This document shows positions 7,763-16,580 of a stretch of DNA of 53,806 bases, in pieces (the first letter of the stretch is position 1; every line of letters starts with the position of its first letter). The notes under the pieces are model-generated. The model made no database searches and was not told where the DNA came from. It saw nothing but the letters and a program-made list of their open reading frames with translations. Source of the stretch: an uncultured Clostridia bacterium (GTDB lineage Bacteria; Bacillota; Clostridia; Oscillospirales; Acutalibacteraceae). The stretch is from assembly GCA_947572385.1 (NCBI GenBank), contig CANPBX010000015.1:1-53806 (forward strand), in the 5' to 3' direction. The position numbers and the translations under genes are program-made.

Positions 7763-10363
7763 ATGGAAACAAATTTTGAGATCGTGGAAAACGTGGAAAC
7801 CTTTGAGAAAATGCTCGGCAGGGTGCGTGAAGCCCAGAAGAAATACGCCGCCTTTACCCAGCAGCAGGTGGACGAGATTTTCCGCGCCGCGGCCATGGCA
7901 GCCAACCTCCAGCGTATCCCGCTGGCGAAGATGGCCGTTGAGGAGACCGGCATGGGCGTTGTGGAGGACAAGGTCATTAAGAACCATTACGCCGCCGAGT
8001 ATATCTACAATACCTATAAGGAGACCAAGACCTGCGGGGTCATCGAGGAGGATAAGGCCTTTGGCATACGCAAGATAGCCGAGCCCATCGGCGTTATTGC
8101 CGCCGTCATCCCCACTACCAACCCCACCTCCACCGCAATCTTCAAGACCCTCCTGGCACTGAAGACCCGCAACGGCATTATCATCAGCCCCCACCCCAGG
8201 GCCAAGAAGTGCACCATAGCCGCCGCGAAGGTGGTGCTGGAGGCCGCTGTCAAGGCCGGCGCCCCCGAGGGGCTCTTCGGCTGGATAGACGCGCCCTCTC
8301 TGGAGCTGACAAACCTTGTTATGGCTGAGGCGGATATTATCCTGGCCACCGGTGGCCCCGGCATGGTGAAGTCCGCGTACTCCTCCGGCACACCCGCCCT
8401 GGGCGTTGGCGCCGGCAACGTGCCCGCAATTATAGATGAGAGCGCAGACCCGGTTATGGCTGTCAACTCCATCATCCACAGCAAGACCTTTGATAACGGC
8501 ATGATTTGCGCTTCCGAGCAGTCCGTTATCACCATGGAGCCCCTTTATGATACGGTTAAGGCCGAGTTTGTAAAGCGCGGCTGCCATATTCTCACAAAGG
8601 CCGAGCTCAACAAGGTGCGCAAGACCATCATTATCAACGGCGCTCTCAACGCCAAGATAGTGGGCCAGTCCGCCTTTAAGATTGCCCAGCTTGCCGGGGT
8701 GACCGTGCCCGAGAGCACCAAGATTCTTATCGGCGAAGTGGAGAGCGTGGACATCTCCGAGGAGTTTGCCCATGAGAAGCTGTCCCCGGTGCTTGCAATG
8801 TACAAGGCCAAGACATTCGAGGACGCTATAGCTAAGGCCGAGCGCCTTATTGAGGACGGCGGCTACGGTCATACCGCGTCCCTCTATATCCATCCCTCTG
8901 AGACTGAGCGCCTTGCACAGCACCAGGCGGCTATGAAGACCTGCCGCATTGTAGTGAACACCCCCTCCTCCTTCGGCGGCATAGGCGATATCTACAACTT
9001 CAGGCTTGCGCCCTCCCTTACCTTGGGCTGCGGCTCCTGGGGCGGCAACTCCGTCTCTGAGAACGTGGGCGTTAAGCATCTTATCAATATCAAGACCGTT
9101 GCCGAGAGGAGAGAGAATATGCTCTGGTTCCGCACACCTGAGAAGGTGTTCTTCAAAAAGGGCTGTATGCCCGTGGCCCTGGAGGAGCTACGCACCGACT
9201 ATCACCGCAAGAAGGCTTTTATCGTCACCGATACCTTCCTGTATCAGAACGGCTACACCAAGCCCCTTACCGACAAGCTGGACGAGCTGGGCATCCAGTA
9301 TGCCGTCTTTGCCGACGTTGCCCCGGACCCGACCCTGGCCTGCGCCCTGGAGGGCGTGAAGCAGATAAACAGCTTCCAGCCTGACGTTATCATAGCTCTG
9401 GGCGGCGGCTCTCCCATGGACGCTGCTAAAATCATGTGGGTCCTTTACGAGCATCCGGACGCCGACTTCCAGTCCATGTCCATGGACTTCATGGATATCC
9501 GCAAGCGTATCTACCGCTTCCCCAAGATGGGCGAGAAGGCAATGATGGTGGCTATCCCCACCTCCTCCGGCACCGGCTCTGAAGTTACCCCCTTCGCCAT
9601 TATTACCGACGAGAAGACCGGCACCAAGTGGCCCCTTGCGGACTACGAGCTGCTGCCCACCATGGCAATAGTTGACGTTGACAACATGATGAACCAGCCC
9701 AAGGGCCTTACCAGCGCCTCCGGTATCGACGCTATGACCCATGCTATTGAGGCTTACGTGTCCATCATGGCCTCTCCCTTCACCGACGGCCTGGCCCTTG
9801 AAGCCATAAAGCTGGTCTTCAAGTACCTGCCCTCCGCCTATGAGAACGGCGCCAACGACCCCTATGCCCGCGAGAAGATGGCCGAGGCCAGCTGCATTGC
9901 CGGTATGGCCTTCGCAAATGCCTTCCTGGGCCTCAACCACTCCATGGCCCATAAGCTGGGCGCATATCACCACCTGCCCCACGGCGTAGCCAACGCGGTA
10001 ATTCTCACCGACGTTATCCGCTACAACGCCGCCGAGGTCCCCACCAAGATGGGCACCTTCTCCCAGTACCAGTACCCCCACGCCAAGGCCCGCTATGCTG
10101 AGATCGCAAGGGCCTGCGGTTTCCAGGGGAACAATGACGACGAGCTGCTGGAGAGCCTGATAAACGAGCTTGAGAAGCTCAAGGATATCATCGGCATAAA
10201 GAAGACCATCAAGGACTACGGCGTCACCGAGGAGAACTTCAAGGCCACTCTGGACGAGATGGTGGAGAACGCCTTTAACGACCAGTGCACCGGGGCCAAC
10301 CCCCGCTACCCGCTGATGAGCGAGATAAAGTCGATTTACGAGAAGTGCTATTACGGAAAGTAA
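7763..10363 (+). CDS. adhE: Bifunctional acetaldehyde-CoA/alcohol dehydrogenase
   Basis: 866 residues, the normal AdhE length. The N-terminal half is a CoA-acylating aldehyde dehydrogenase with catalytic Cys at about 249 in FDNGMICASEQS. The linker FRTPEKVFFKKGCM leads into the iron-type alcohol dehydrogenase, with GGGSPMDAAK and metal-binding residues in GIDAMTHAIEAY (about 653) and in LNHSMAHKLGAYHHLPHG (about 723). It converts acetyl-CoA via acetaldehyde to ethanol, reoxidising two NADH; the family forms cytoplasmic spirosome filaments. The start ATG at 7763 is preceded by GGGAGAG; an upstream in-frame extension overlaps rex and is not real. Second gene of the rex operon. Confidence 0.97.
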   Translation: METNFEIVENVETFEKMLGRVREAQKKYAAFTQQQVDEIFRAAAMAANLQRIPLAKMAVEETGMGVVEDKVIKNHYAAEYIYNTYKETKTCGVIEEDKAFGIRKIAEPIGVIAAVIPTTNPTSTAIFKTLLALKTRNGIIISPHPRAKKCTIAAAKVVLEAAVKAGAPEGLFGWIDAPSLELTNLVMAEADIILATGGPGMVKSAYSSGTPALGVGAGNVPAIIDESADPVMAVNSIIHSKTFDNGMICASEQSVITMEPLYDTVKAEFVKRGCHILTKAELNKVRKTIIINGALNAKIVGQSAFKIAQLAGVTVPESTKILIGEVESVDISEEFAHEKLSPVLAMYKAKTFEDAIAKAERLIEDGGYGHTASLYIHPSETERLAQHQAAMKTCRIVVNTPSSFGGIGDIYNFRLAPSLTLGCGSWGGNSVSENVGVKHLINIKTVAERRENMLWFRTPEKVFFKKGCMPVALEELRTDYHRKKAFIVTDTFLYQNGYTKPLTDKLDELGIQYAVFADVAPDPTLACALEGVKQINSFQPDVIIALGGGSPMDAAKIMWVLYEHPDADFQSMSMDFMDIRKRIYRFPKMGEKAMMVAIPTSSGTGSEVTPFAIITDEKTGTKWPLADYELLPTMAIVDVDNMMNQPKGLTSASGIDAMTHAIEAYVSIMASPFTDGLALEAIKLVFKYLPSAYENGANDPYAREKMAEASCIAGMAFANAFLGLNHSMAHKLGAYHHLPHGVANAVILTDVIRYNAAEVPTKMGTFSQYQYPHAKARYAEIARACGFQGNNDDELLESLINELEKLKDIIGIKKTIKDYGVTEENFKATLDEMVENAFNDQCTGANPRYPLMSEIKSIYEKCYYGK

Positions 10364-10383
10364 TTAAGGGAGGAGTATAGATT

Positions 10384-11139
10384 ATGAATCTGGAAAATGC
10401 AAGAGTTATCGCGGCACGCACCTCCAAGACCATTTACCGTGAAGGCGATAAGGTCATAAAGGTATTTGACGAGGACTTTTCCAAGGCCGACATCCTTAAC
10501 GAGGCTCTGAACATTGCCCGCGTTGAGGAGACCGGCATACCCATGCCCCATGTGCAGGGTGTAGAGATGGTGGACGGCAAGTGGGCCATCGTCACCGACT
10601 TCATCGAGGGCAAGACCATGGCCCGCCTGATGGAGGAGGAGCCCGAAAAGAAGCAGCAGTATCTGGAGCGCTTGGTTGACATCCAGATGGAGCTGCACAC
10701 AAAGAGCGCTCCCATGCTCAGCTTCCTGCATGAAAAAATGCGCAGGAAGATCTCCCAGACCGGCCTGGACGCCACCACCCGCTACGAGCTGGACGCAAGG
10801 CTTGACAGCCTGCCGAAGCACCGTAAGCTATGCCACGGCGACTTCAACCCCAGCAACGTAGTCATCAAGCCCGACGGCGGCTATGCTGTCCTGGACTGGG
10901 CCCATGCCACCCAGGGCAACGCCAGCGCCGACGTGGCCCGCACCTACCTGCTGTTCTGGCTCAGCGGCGACATGGAGGGTGCAGATCAGTACCTGGATCT
11001 GTTCTGCAAGAAGTCCGATACCGCAAAGCAGTATGTGCAGAAATGGCTGCCCATCGTGGCCGCCAGCCAGTCCGTCAAGGGCAAGCCCGAGGAGCGCGAG
11101 TTCCTCATGGGCTGGGTGAACGTTGTAGAGTACGAATAA
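10384..11139 (+). CDS. Aminoglycoside-phosphotransferase-fold kinase, substrate unknown
   Basis: 251 residues, protein-kinase-like APH/choline-kinase fold. Visible: a nucleotide-lobe start TIYREGDKVIKVFDE, hinge IVTDFIEGKTMARLM, catalytic loop KLCHGDFNPSNVVI (Asp and Asn) and metal motif VLDWAHATQGN. The N-terminal pattern resembles the TIGR02172 kinases, paralogs of unknown substrate rather than drug-resistance enzymes. It starts 20 bases after adhE with GGGAGGAG as ribosome site and is thus the third gene of the rex–adhE operon. The context suggests a role in redox or fermentation metabolism, not antibiotic resistance (inference). Confidence 0.85.
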   Translation: MNLENARVIAARTSKTIYREGDKVIKVFDEDFSKADILNEALNIARVEETGIPMPHVQGVEMVDGKWAIVTDFIEGKTMARLMEEEPEKKQQYLERLVDIQMELHTKSAPMLSFLHEKMRRKISQTGLDATTRYELDARLDSLPKHRKLCHGDFNPSNVVIKPDGGYAVLDWAHATQGNASADVARTYLLFWLSGDMEGADQYLDLFCKKSDTAKQYVQKWLPIVAASQSVKGKPEEREFLMGWVNVVEYE

Positions 11140-11140
11140 G

Positions 11141-11258
11141 CCAACTTCGCTAAGCGAATGTTGGGTGCCCCCGCTGGCAAGTCGCGGTGCGCGCAAAGCG
11201 GTGCGCTGCTGCGAGGTAAACGGTAGTTTTACCGTCGCGTCAAAAAGTATTATACAGG
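11141..11258. other. Short intergenic stretch with several hairpins
   Basis: Three small inverted repeats follow each other: CCAAC-TTCGC with GCGAA-T-GTTGG, a GCGGTGCGC region, and GGTAAA/TTTACC. This looks like an extragenic palindromic element; no ORF. Confidence 0.4.
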
Positions 11259-11290
11259 AAGGGGGAGGCAAGGGCTTCCCCCTTTTCCTG
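11259..11290 (+). terminator. Terminator of the rex–adhE–kinase operon
   Basis: Stem AAGGGGGA paired with TCCCCCTT around a GC-rich loop, then TTTTCC. Ends 17 bases before the next gene. Confidence 0.65.
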
Positions 11291-11307
11291 ATTTTAGGAG
11301 TGATACT

Positions 11308-12321
11308 ATGAAAGCAAATTACTTTATAGGCAACGGCAGCTTCCAGCTCCGGGATACCGCAATACCCAAGGCGGGCCCAGGGGAGGTAGTCATAAAGAAC
11401 ATGGTGTGCGGAGTCTGCGGCACGGATGTACACATCAAAAACGGTGAGCCCGGCTCCGCGGACGTGGATCCCCCGGTGGTCCTGGGCCACGAGTATTCCG
11501 GAGAGGTCATAGAGGCAGGGGAGGGGGTAACCTCCCTTAGACCCGGGGACCATGTGACCGTTGACCCCAATATCTACTGCGGACAGTGTGTGTACTGCCG
11601 TAACGGTAAAAAGCAGCTCTGTGAGAGTATGCAGGCGGTTGGCGTCACCAGGGACGGCGGCTTCGCCCAGTACAGCCTGGTGCCCGAGGCCCAGGCCTTC
11701 CGACTGGACCCCAGTGTGAGCTTCGAGGCGGGGGCCATGGCTGAGCCCCTGGCCTGCTGCCTCCACGGTATTGACTTAGCAGGGATAAGGCCAGGGCAGA
11801 CCGTCTGTATTATAGGCGGCGGGGCCATCGGACTGATCATGCTGCAGCTGGCAAAGCTCTCGGGCGCTGCAAGGCTAATACTCAGCGAGCCCAACGGGAA
11901 GCGCCGTGAGGCCGCAGGGAACCTAGGGGCGGACTTGACGGTGGACCCTACTGACCCCTGCTCCTGCGAGACCGTGAAGGGTACGGCGGACGTGGTGATT
12001 GAGTGCGTGGGCAATAACCCGGCGGTGAAGTCAGCCTTCGACTTCGCTGCAAAGGGGGCCACCCTGGTGCTCTTCAGCGTCCCAAAGCCCGAGGCCCAGT
12101 TCCCGGTGCCGCTTTTTGACGTATATAAGAAGGAACTGACAATAAAGGGTTCCTTTGTGAATCCCGACACCCATGACCGGGCGGTTGCCCTTATCAACTC
12201 CGGCAAGGTGGACTTCGGCCCCATTATAACCCACCGCTACCCTCTGGCTGAGCTCTCGGAGGCTATCGTGGCCCAAAGCGGCAGCGAGTCAATAAAAGTG
12301 GTCGTGATGGCCCAGGAGTAA
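11308..12321 (+). CDS. Zinc-dependent medium-chain alcohol/polyol dehydrogenase
   Basis: 337 residues of the MDR superfamily. Catalytic zinc ligands are Cys37 in CGVCGTD and His61-Glu62 in GHEYSGEV. The structural zinc site is Cys91, Cys94, Cys97 and Cys105. The Rossmann motif CIIGGGAIGLIML binds NAD(P). The combination suits secondary-alcohol, threonine or sorbitol-type dehydrogenases; the exact substrate cannot be read. Start ATG has AGGAG 7 bases upstream. It stands as a single gene between two terminators. Confidence 0.9.
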   Translation: MKANYFIGNGSFQLRDTAIPKAGPGEVVIKNMVCGVCGTDVHIKNGEPGSADVDPPVVLGHEYSGEVIEAGEGVTSLRPGDHVTVDPNIYCGQCVYCRNGKKQLCESMQAVGVTRDGGFAQYSLVPEAQAFRLDPSVSFEAGAMAEPLACCLHGIDLAGIRPGQTVCIIGGGAIGLIMLQLAKLSGAARLILSEPNGKRREAAGNLGADLTVDPTDPCSCETVKGTADVVIECVGNNPAVKSAFDFAAKGATLVLFSVPKPEAQFPVPLFDVYKKELTIKGSFVNPDTHDRAVALINSGKVDFGPIITHRYPLAELSEAIVAQSGSESIKVVVMAQE

Positions 12322-12322
12322 T

Positions 12323-12358
12323 AGAAAAGTTCCACCGTCCAGGCGGTGGAACTTTTCT
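12323..12358. terminator. Bidirectional terminator between the dehydrogenase and spmB
   Basis: Perfect 15-base stem (AGAAAAGTTCCACCG and complement) with A-run and T-run on its two sides, placed where two convergent genes meet. Confidence 0.85.
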
Positions 12359-12881
12359 ATATCTGAGCAAAAAGCTTGACCGTAACCACCGACAGTACCA
12401 CCGCCATACAGTCCCCGGCAAGGGCTGCGGGCAGCGTATACCTGAGCTTTTTGCACCCCACAGCCCCGAAGTACACGGTCACCGCATAGAAGGTGGTCTC
12501 GGTCGAGGAAGCCAGCACCGAGGCTATCTTTCCGGTCTCGCTGTCCGGTCCGAACTGCTCCAGCAGGGACAGGGTATAGGCCGACGATCCCGAGCCTGAT
12601 ACGGGCCTCAGCAGCGCCAGCGGCAGCACCTCGGGGGACACGCCCAGCCCCTGTACCAGCGGCCCGCATAGGGCGCAGATGGCATCAAGCAGCCCGGAGG
12701 CCTTCACCATGTTCACTGCCACTATCAGACCTATAAGCGTGGGCAGCAGCCCTATGGTGGTCTTTATGCCCTCCTTCGCCCCGGACACAAAGGCGTCGAA
12801 TACGTCCACGCCCTTAAAGGATCCAAAGAGGAGTATCACTCCGACTATTACCGGCAGAGCCGCCGCGCCTATCTGTTCCAT
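12357..12881 (-). CDS. spmB: Spore maturation protein B
   Basis: 174 residues, a nucleoside-recognition (Gate) type membrane protein with about four or five hydrophobic segments. LRPVSGSGSSAYTLSLLEQFGPDSE and LASSTETTFYAVTVYFG (each read in parts) are the family signature. With SpmA it takes part in spore-core dehydration in Bacillus. The start ATG at 12881 has AGGGAGG 8 bases upstream; a longer frame to 12962 lies inside spmA. It overlaps the end of spmA by 13 bases, implying translational coupling. Confidence 0.93.
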   Translation of the reverse strand: MEQIGAAALPVIVGVILLFGSFKGVDVFDAFVSGAKEGIKTTIGLLPTLIGLIVAVNMVKASGLLDAICALCGPLVQGLGVSPEVLPLALLRPVSGSGSSAYTLSLLEQFGPDSETGKIASVLASSTETTFYAVTVYFGAVGCKKLRYTLPAALAGDCMAVVLSVVTVKLFAQI

Positions 12882-13465
12882 GCACAAAGCCTCCCTGACC
12901 TTTGCTCCAGCAGCTTGCAAACTGTCACAGCCGTGACAAGCGCCCCCAGGGAGGTGGCCCATATTTCCGGGAGCACCCCGAAAGGCGCGGCGCTCCCGCA
13001 GGAGGCACGCATAGCCGCCATATTCACCGGCAGAAGCTGTAATGAGGCGGTATTTATCACCACAAACAGTATCATTCCCCTGCTGGTCACACCATTCCCG
13101 GCCTTTTCAGCCATGGCCTCCATCGCAGAGAGTCCCAGGGGCGTTGCGGCGTTCCCAAGGCCCAGCAGGTTTGCCGAGAGGTTCATGCAGATTTTCCCCT
13201 TGAGCTCCTCGTCCCCGCGGTAGTCGGGGAATAGCCGGTCGATCATGGGGGAGAAGCCTGCTGCCAGCAGCCGGGTGAGCCCGCCGCGCTCGGCTATCTT
13301 CAAAAAACCGAGCCAGGCGCACATGCTCCCCAGCAGCGTTATAGACAGCTGGACAGCGCTCCCGGCCCCTTCCATCAACGCTGACGACAGCTCCGGCAGC
13401 CGTCCGTTCACCGCCGCGCAGACAACACTTAGGGCTATCATCCCAAACCATATATAGTTTATCAC
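12869..13465 (-). CDS. spmA: Spore maturation protein A
   Basis: 198 residues, membrane protein. It opens with MINYIWFGMIALSVV, then has LSANLLGLGNAATPLG and GMILFVVINTASLQLLPV, hallmarks of SpmA. First gene of the spmA–spmB pair, indicating an endospore former. AGGAGGC precedes the ATG. The upstream region shared with the divergent dipeptidase gene holds a nested hairpin element. Confidence 0.94.
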   Translation of the reverse strand: MINYIWFGMIALSVVCAAVNGRLPELSSALMEGAGSAVQLSITLLGSMCAWLGFLKIAERGGLTRLLAAGFSPMIDRLFPDYRGDEELKGKICMNLSANLLGLGNAATPLGLSAMEAMAEKAGNGVTSRGMILFVVINTASLQLLPVNMAAMRASCGSAAPFGVLPEIWATSLGALVTAVTVCKLLEQRSGRLCAWNR

Positions 13466-13525
13466 CAGGAGCCTCCTGTTTCAGAAATTCTTATTGACTT
13501 TGGGCGCAAAAGAGTTTAAGCTTAT

Positions 13526-13637
13526 CTATAGTCAACGCAGTACAAAAGAAGTGAAGCCTCTTTTGGACTTAGCGGCACGGGTGTACCGGCGCCGCTTCGC
13601 ATCGGTATTTACCGATCTTCAAGCGCGTTTACTATAG
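13526..13637. repeat. Nested multi-hairpin extragenic element
   Basis: An outer stem, CTATAGTCAACGC (13526-13538) against GCGTTTACTATAG (13625-13637), 12 of 13 pairs, encloses three smaller hairpins: CAAAAGA/TCTTTTG, AGCGGC/GCCGCT and ATCGGTA-TTACCGAT. The whole would fold as a closed multibranch structure. No ORF. It may be a structured RNA or a non-autonomous mobile or repeat element. Confidence 0.5.
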
Positions 13638-13673
13638 CTGACAGATTCTGGACTGAAAGAGAGGAAAAGAAAG

Positions 13674-15053
13674 ATGTTTGGAGAGAAGATACTGAACTAT
13701 TGGGACGATATCGTCCGGGACCTTGGAAGGATGGTCGCCGTGCCCTCAGTTGCCGTGCCCTCTGAGGGGGAGCACCCCTTCGGCGGCCAGTGCGCCCGGG
13801 CCCTGGACACCGCTGTGGAGCTGGCTGAGGGCTATGGGCTAAAGGCCAAGAATGTGGACTACTATGCAGCCCATGCCGAGATAGGGGAGGGGGAGGGCAA
13901 CGCTGTTGTCATGGCCCACCTGGATGTTGTCCCCGCCGGTGAGGGCTGGGCCACGGACCCGTTTAAGATGGAGCTGACTGAGGACGGCAGGGCCATAGGC
14001 CGGGGCGTCGCCGACAATAAGGGCGCGGCAATAGTGGCCCTCCACTGCCTGCGGGCCATTAAGGACGCTGGTGTTTCCGGCAAGCGCAAGCTCCGGGTCA
14101 TTTTCGGCTCCGCAGAGGAGATAGGCATGAAGGATATGGCCCACTATTTCAGCAAGGAGCAGCACCCTGACATGGGCTTCACCCCCGACGCGGGCTACGG
14201 TATCTGCCACTGTGAGAAGGGCGGCCTGAATTTCAATGTCAAGGCACAAAACGACTCTCCGGTGGTCAAGTCCTTTACCGCCGGTACAGTTGCCAACGCC
14301 GTGCCATCTAAGGCCGAGTGCCGGTTAGTCTGCACAGCCGCTGATTTTGACAGGCTCAGCGAAGCCGCCAAGTCCTGTGAGATAGAGATAGAGCTGACCC
14401 GCACCGGGGACGGTGCAGCGCTGCTGGCAAAGGGCAAGGCCGCCCACGCCGCCTCGCCGCAGCTGGGCAAAAATGCCGCTTCATACCTGGTTGAGCTGCT
14501 GACAGAGGTTTTTGGCTCTGAGCGTATGGGGGCATTCTTTGGCTTCATCCATGAGCGGATAGCCCTCACCAGCGACGGCAGCCTGCTTGGTGTGGACGTT
14601 AGCGACGAGCCCAGCGGCCCGCTCACCTTCAATCTGGGTATTGTGAACGTCACCCCAGAGTCCTGCAGCCTCACTGTTGACATCCGCTACCCTGCCACTA
14701 AAGATGGCAAATGGATATCCGGGACCATAGAGAAGGCTGTAAGGGAGGCCGGCCTTGAGTATGTCCTCCTGAGCGACGCGGTGCCCCTGTACCTGCCTAA
14801 GGAGAGCCCACTGGTGACCCTGCTTTCCGGCGCGTATAAAGAGGTGACCGGCGAGGACTGCACTATCTTCTCCATGGGCGGCGGCACCTATGCCCGCCAG
14901 ATGTTCGGCAAGGGCGTAGCATTTGGCCCGGGATTTGCCGACGATATCCCCGCCCACGAGCACGACGTGAACGAGCAGATAAACCTTGAAAAATTCGAGC
15001 TCCACGCCCAGATATGCCTGGAGGCAATGTACCGTATGTATACTGCGGACTAA
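13674..15053 (+). CDS. PepV/Sapep-type metal-dependent dipeptidase (M20 family)
   Basis: 459 residues, the normal PepV length. Metal ligands are visible in MAHLDVVPAGEGW (His, Asp), GRGVADNKGAA (bridging Asp), GSAEEIGMKD (Glu-Glu) and, near the C-terminus, ADDIPAHEHDVNE. The family hydrolyses dipeptides, sometimes carnosine-like, in the cytoplasm with Zn or Mn. No signal peptide. Start ATG follows GAGAGG by about 10 bases. It stands alone between a hairpin element and a terminator. Confidence 0.92.
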   Translation: MFGEKILNYWDDIVRDLGRMVAVPSVAVPSEGEHPFGGQCARALDTAVELAEGYGLKAKNVDYYAAHAEIGEGEGNAVVMAHLDVVPAGEGWATDPFKMELTEDGRAIGRGVADNKGAAIVALHCLRAIKDAGVSGKRKLRVIFGSAEEIGMKDMAHYFSKEQHPDMGFTPDAGYGICHCEKGGLNFNVKAQNDSPVVKSFTAGTVANAVPSKAECRLVCTAADFDRLSEAAKSCEIEIELTRTGDGAALLAKGKAAHAASPQLGKNAASYLVELLTEVFGSERMGAFFGFIHERIALTSDGSLLGVDVSDEPSGPLTFNLGIVNVTPESCSLTVDIRYPATKDGKWISGTIEKAVREAGLEYVLLSDAVPLYLPKESPLVTLLSGAYKEVTGEDCTIFSMGGGTYARQMFGKGVAFGPGFADDIPAHEHDVNEQINLEKFELHAQICLEAMYRMYTAD

Positions 15054-15124
15054 ACAGGGCTTTGTCTCTGCCCTGTCCTAACCATATGCGGCTTCACCAC
15101 CGCGTTATGCGGCGAAAAGCCTGT

Positions 15125-15160
15125 AAAAAAGCCTGACAGCTTTAAGCTGTCAGGCTTTTG
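15125..15160. terminator. Bidirectional terminator, dipeptidase / RpiR regulator
   Basis: Stem AAAAGCCTGACAGCTT with its perfect complement, flanked by an A-run and TTTT, between two convergent genes. Confidence 0.88.
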
Positions 15161-15168
15161 ACATTATG

Positions 15169-16032
15169 TTACTGCGGGACTCTAACGGCAAGGGACGCCT
15201 GCCTGGTGCGCTCCAGATAAGGGGCGGTCTCCTCGTAGTGACGGCTCACAAGGCAGGAGAACAGGATGTCCACCATAGTCATCTGGGCTATTCTTGAACT
15301 CATTGCCCCGCTGCCCAGAGAGGGCTCGGGAGCGCTCAAGCCAAAGTGTACGTCCGAATAGGAGTTAAGGCTCACCTGCCCCAGCTTCGAGATGGAGATA
15401 ATGAAGGCCCCGCTGCGCCGGGCGGCTTCACAGGCGTGGAGAACCTCCCTGGCTTCGCCGGACCAGGACAGGGCCAGCACCACATCCCCGGGGCCGAGGG
15501 AGGCCGCGGAGGACAGCTGCAGGTGGGGGTCCGAGTAGGCGGAGGCCAGCTTCCCTATGCGCAGAAGCTTCTGCTGGGCGTCTAAAGCGGCCAGGTGGGA
15601 GGCAGCCACGGCGTACACATCCACCCGCCGGGCCTCGAAAATTTTACCCGCCGCCAGCTCCACCTGGTCCGGGTCTATAAGGGCTCCGGTGTCCTCAATG
15701 GCCCGCATATTATGCCTGCAAACGCTGTCTATTACGTTTACCGCCCTGTCACCGGCCCGCAGGTCGGGACACTCACGGCTGTTTGCCTGGCCGTGCATTG
15801 CCACAGCCAGCTCGCTGGCAAGCTTTATGGAAAACTCCCTGTAACCCTTAAAGCCCATCTTTTTGCAGAACCGCACTACTGCGGCCTGACTGGAATCGCT
15901 CCGGGAGGCCAGCTCCTCCACGGATACGCCCACGATATCATCCAGATTGCTCACCATGTATACGGCGACCTTCTGCTCGGATGACGGAAGGGCGTCCATG
16001 ATTTCGTTCAGCTTCAATATGATACCAGCCAC
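15169..16032 (-). CDS. MurR/RpiR-family transcriptional regulator with SIS domain
   Basis: 287 residues. The N-terminal helix-turn-helix (about 5-75) has VSVEELASRSDSSQAAVVRF. The C-terminal SIS sugar-phosphate domain (about 115-250) has VYAVAASHLAALDAQ and DVVLALSWSGEAREVL. Such regulators respond to phosphorylated amino sugars or other sugar phosphates. No sugar operon is adjacent, so the target is unknown. GTG start with GAGGG upstream. It has a strong promoter of its own about 85 bases before the start. Confidence 0.9.
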   Translation of the reverse strand: MAGIILKLNEIMDALPSSEQKVAVYMVSNLDDIVGVSVEELASRSDSSQAAVVRFCKKMGFKGYREFSIKLASELAVAMHGQANSRECPDLRAGDRAVNVIDSVCRHNMRAIEDTGALIDPDQVELAAGKIFEARRVDVYAVAASHLAALDAQQKLLRIGKLASAYSDPHLQLSSAASLGPGDVVLALSWSGEAREVLHACEAARRSGAFIISISKLGQVSLNSYSDVHFGLSAPEPSLGSGAMSSRIAQMTMVDILFSCLVSRHYEETAPYLERTRQASLAVRVPQ

Positions 16033-16121
16033 AAGTCAGCACCCTCTTTATAAAAGATTTTTACGGATTGAAAGAATTTTCCGCGTCTAATATAACGACA
16101 GGCCCCGTATGGGCAATTTCT

Positions 16122-16150
16122 ATTATAGAATTATGGACTCTGCTAGTCAA
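16122..16150 (-). promoter_or_regulatory. Sigma-A promoter of the RpiR regulator
   Basis: On the minus strand TTGACT (16150-16145), 17-base spacer, TATAAT (16127-16122). A palindrome TTCTAT-T-ATAGAA (16119-16131) covers the -10 and could be an operator. Confidence 0.75.
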
Positions 16151-16199
16151 GTGCCAAATTGCACAAATTTCAAAATTTTCAAAAAAAGGCAACATTTTT

Positions 16200-16580
16200 T
16201 CAGGCTGGGGCCAGCCAACGAAGCCCGGGCTGGTTGCGCAGCAGGGTAAACACCGCCGCTGCCGCCAGTACGCCCAGCAAAACCGGCACAAACCCCTTGG
16301 CTCTGCACAGGAGCCTTTCACCGCGCACATACCTCACAGCCTCTATAGCTGCGTATATGCCGGCCGCAGGCAGTGTCGCCAGCATGAAGATGTTCAGCCC
16401 CGCGGCGCTTTTCAGGTCGCCCCTAAGAAGGGCAAGCACCATGCGCTGGGTGCCGCAGCCGGCGCAATAAAACCCGGTATATTCCAGTATCAGGCAGGGG
16501 GGCCGCAGGAGCAGGAGCGCTGCGGCCCCAATTCCCAGGGCCAGGAATATCCCCAGGGCTATGAGGGCGCGCCGCCTCAC
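16200..16580 (-). CDS. DUF2752 membrane protein
   Basis: 126 residues, about three hydrophobic segments. The CAGCGTQRM motif around residue 42 is the conserved signature of DUF2752, a family of small membrane proteins with no established function. GTG start overlapping the last four bases of degV (AAGTGA), so the two are translationally coupled. Confidence 0.85.
   Translation of the reverse strand: MRRRALIALGIFLALGIGAAALLLLRPPCLILEYTGFYCAGCGTQRMVLALLRGDLKSAAGLNIFMLATLPAAGIYAAIEAVRYVRGERLLCRAKGFVPVLLGVLAAAAVFTLLRNQPGLRWLAPA

Noticed and set aside
7400-9079. 559-codon minus-strand frame across rex and adhE, and similar frames at 9188-10081 and 5680-6477
   Set aside because: Shadows of strongly biased codon use in high-GC genes. 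Their translations are glycine-, leucine- and histidine-rich without motifs, while the plus-strand frames encode complete Rex, AdhE and MATE proteins.
10384-11139. Aminoglycoside resistance gene
   Set aside because: It has the APH fold but is embedded in the rex–adhE operon with native base composition and resembles chromosomal kinases of unknown substrate.
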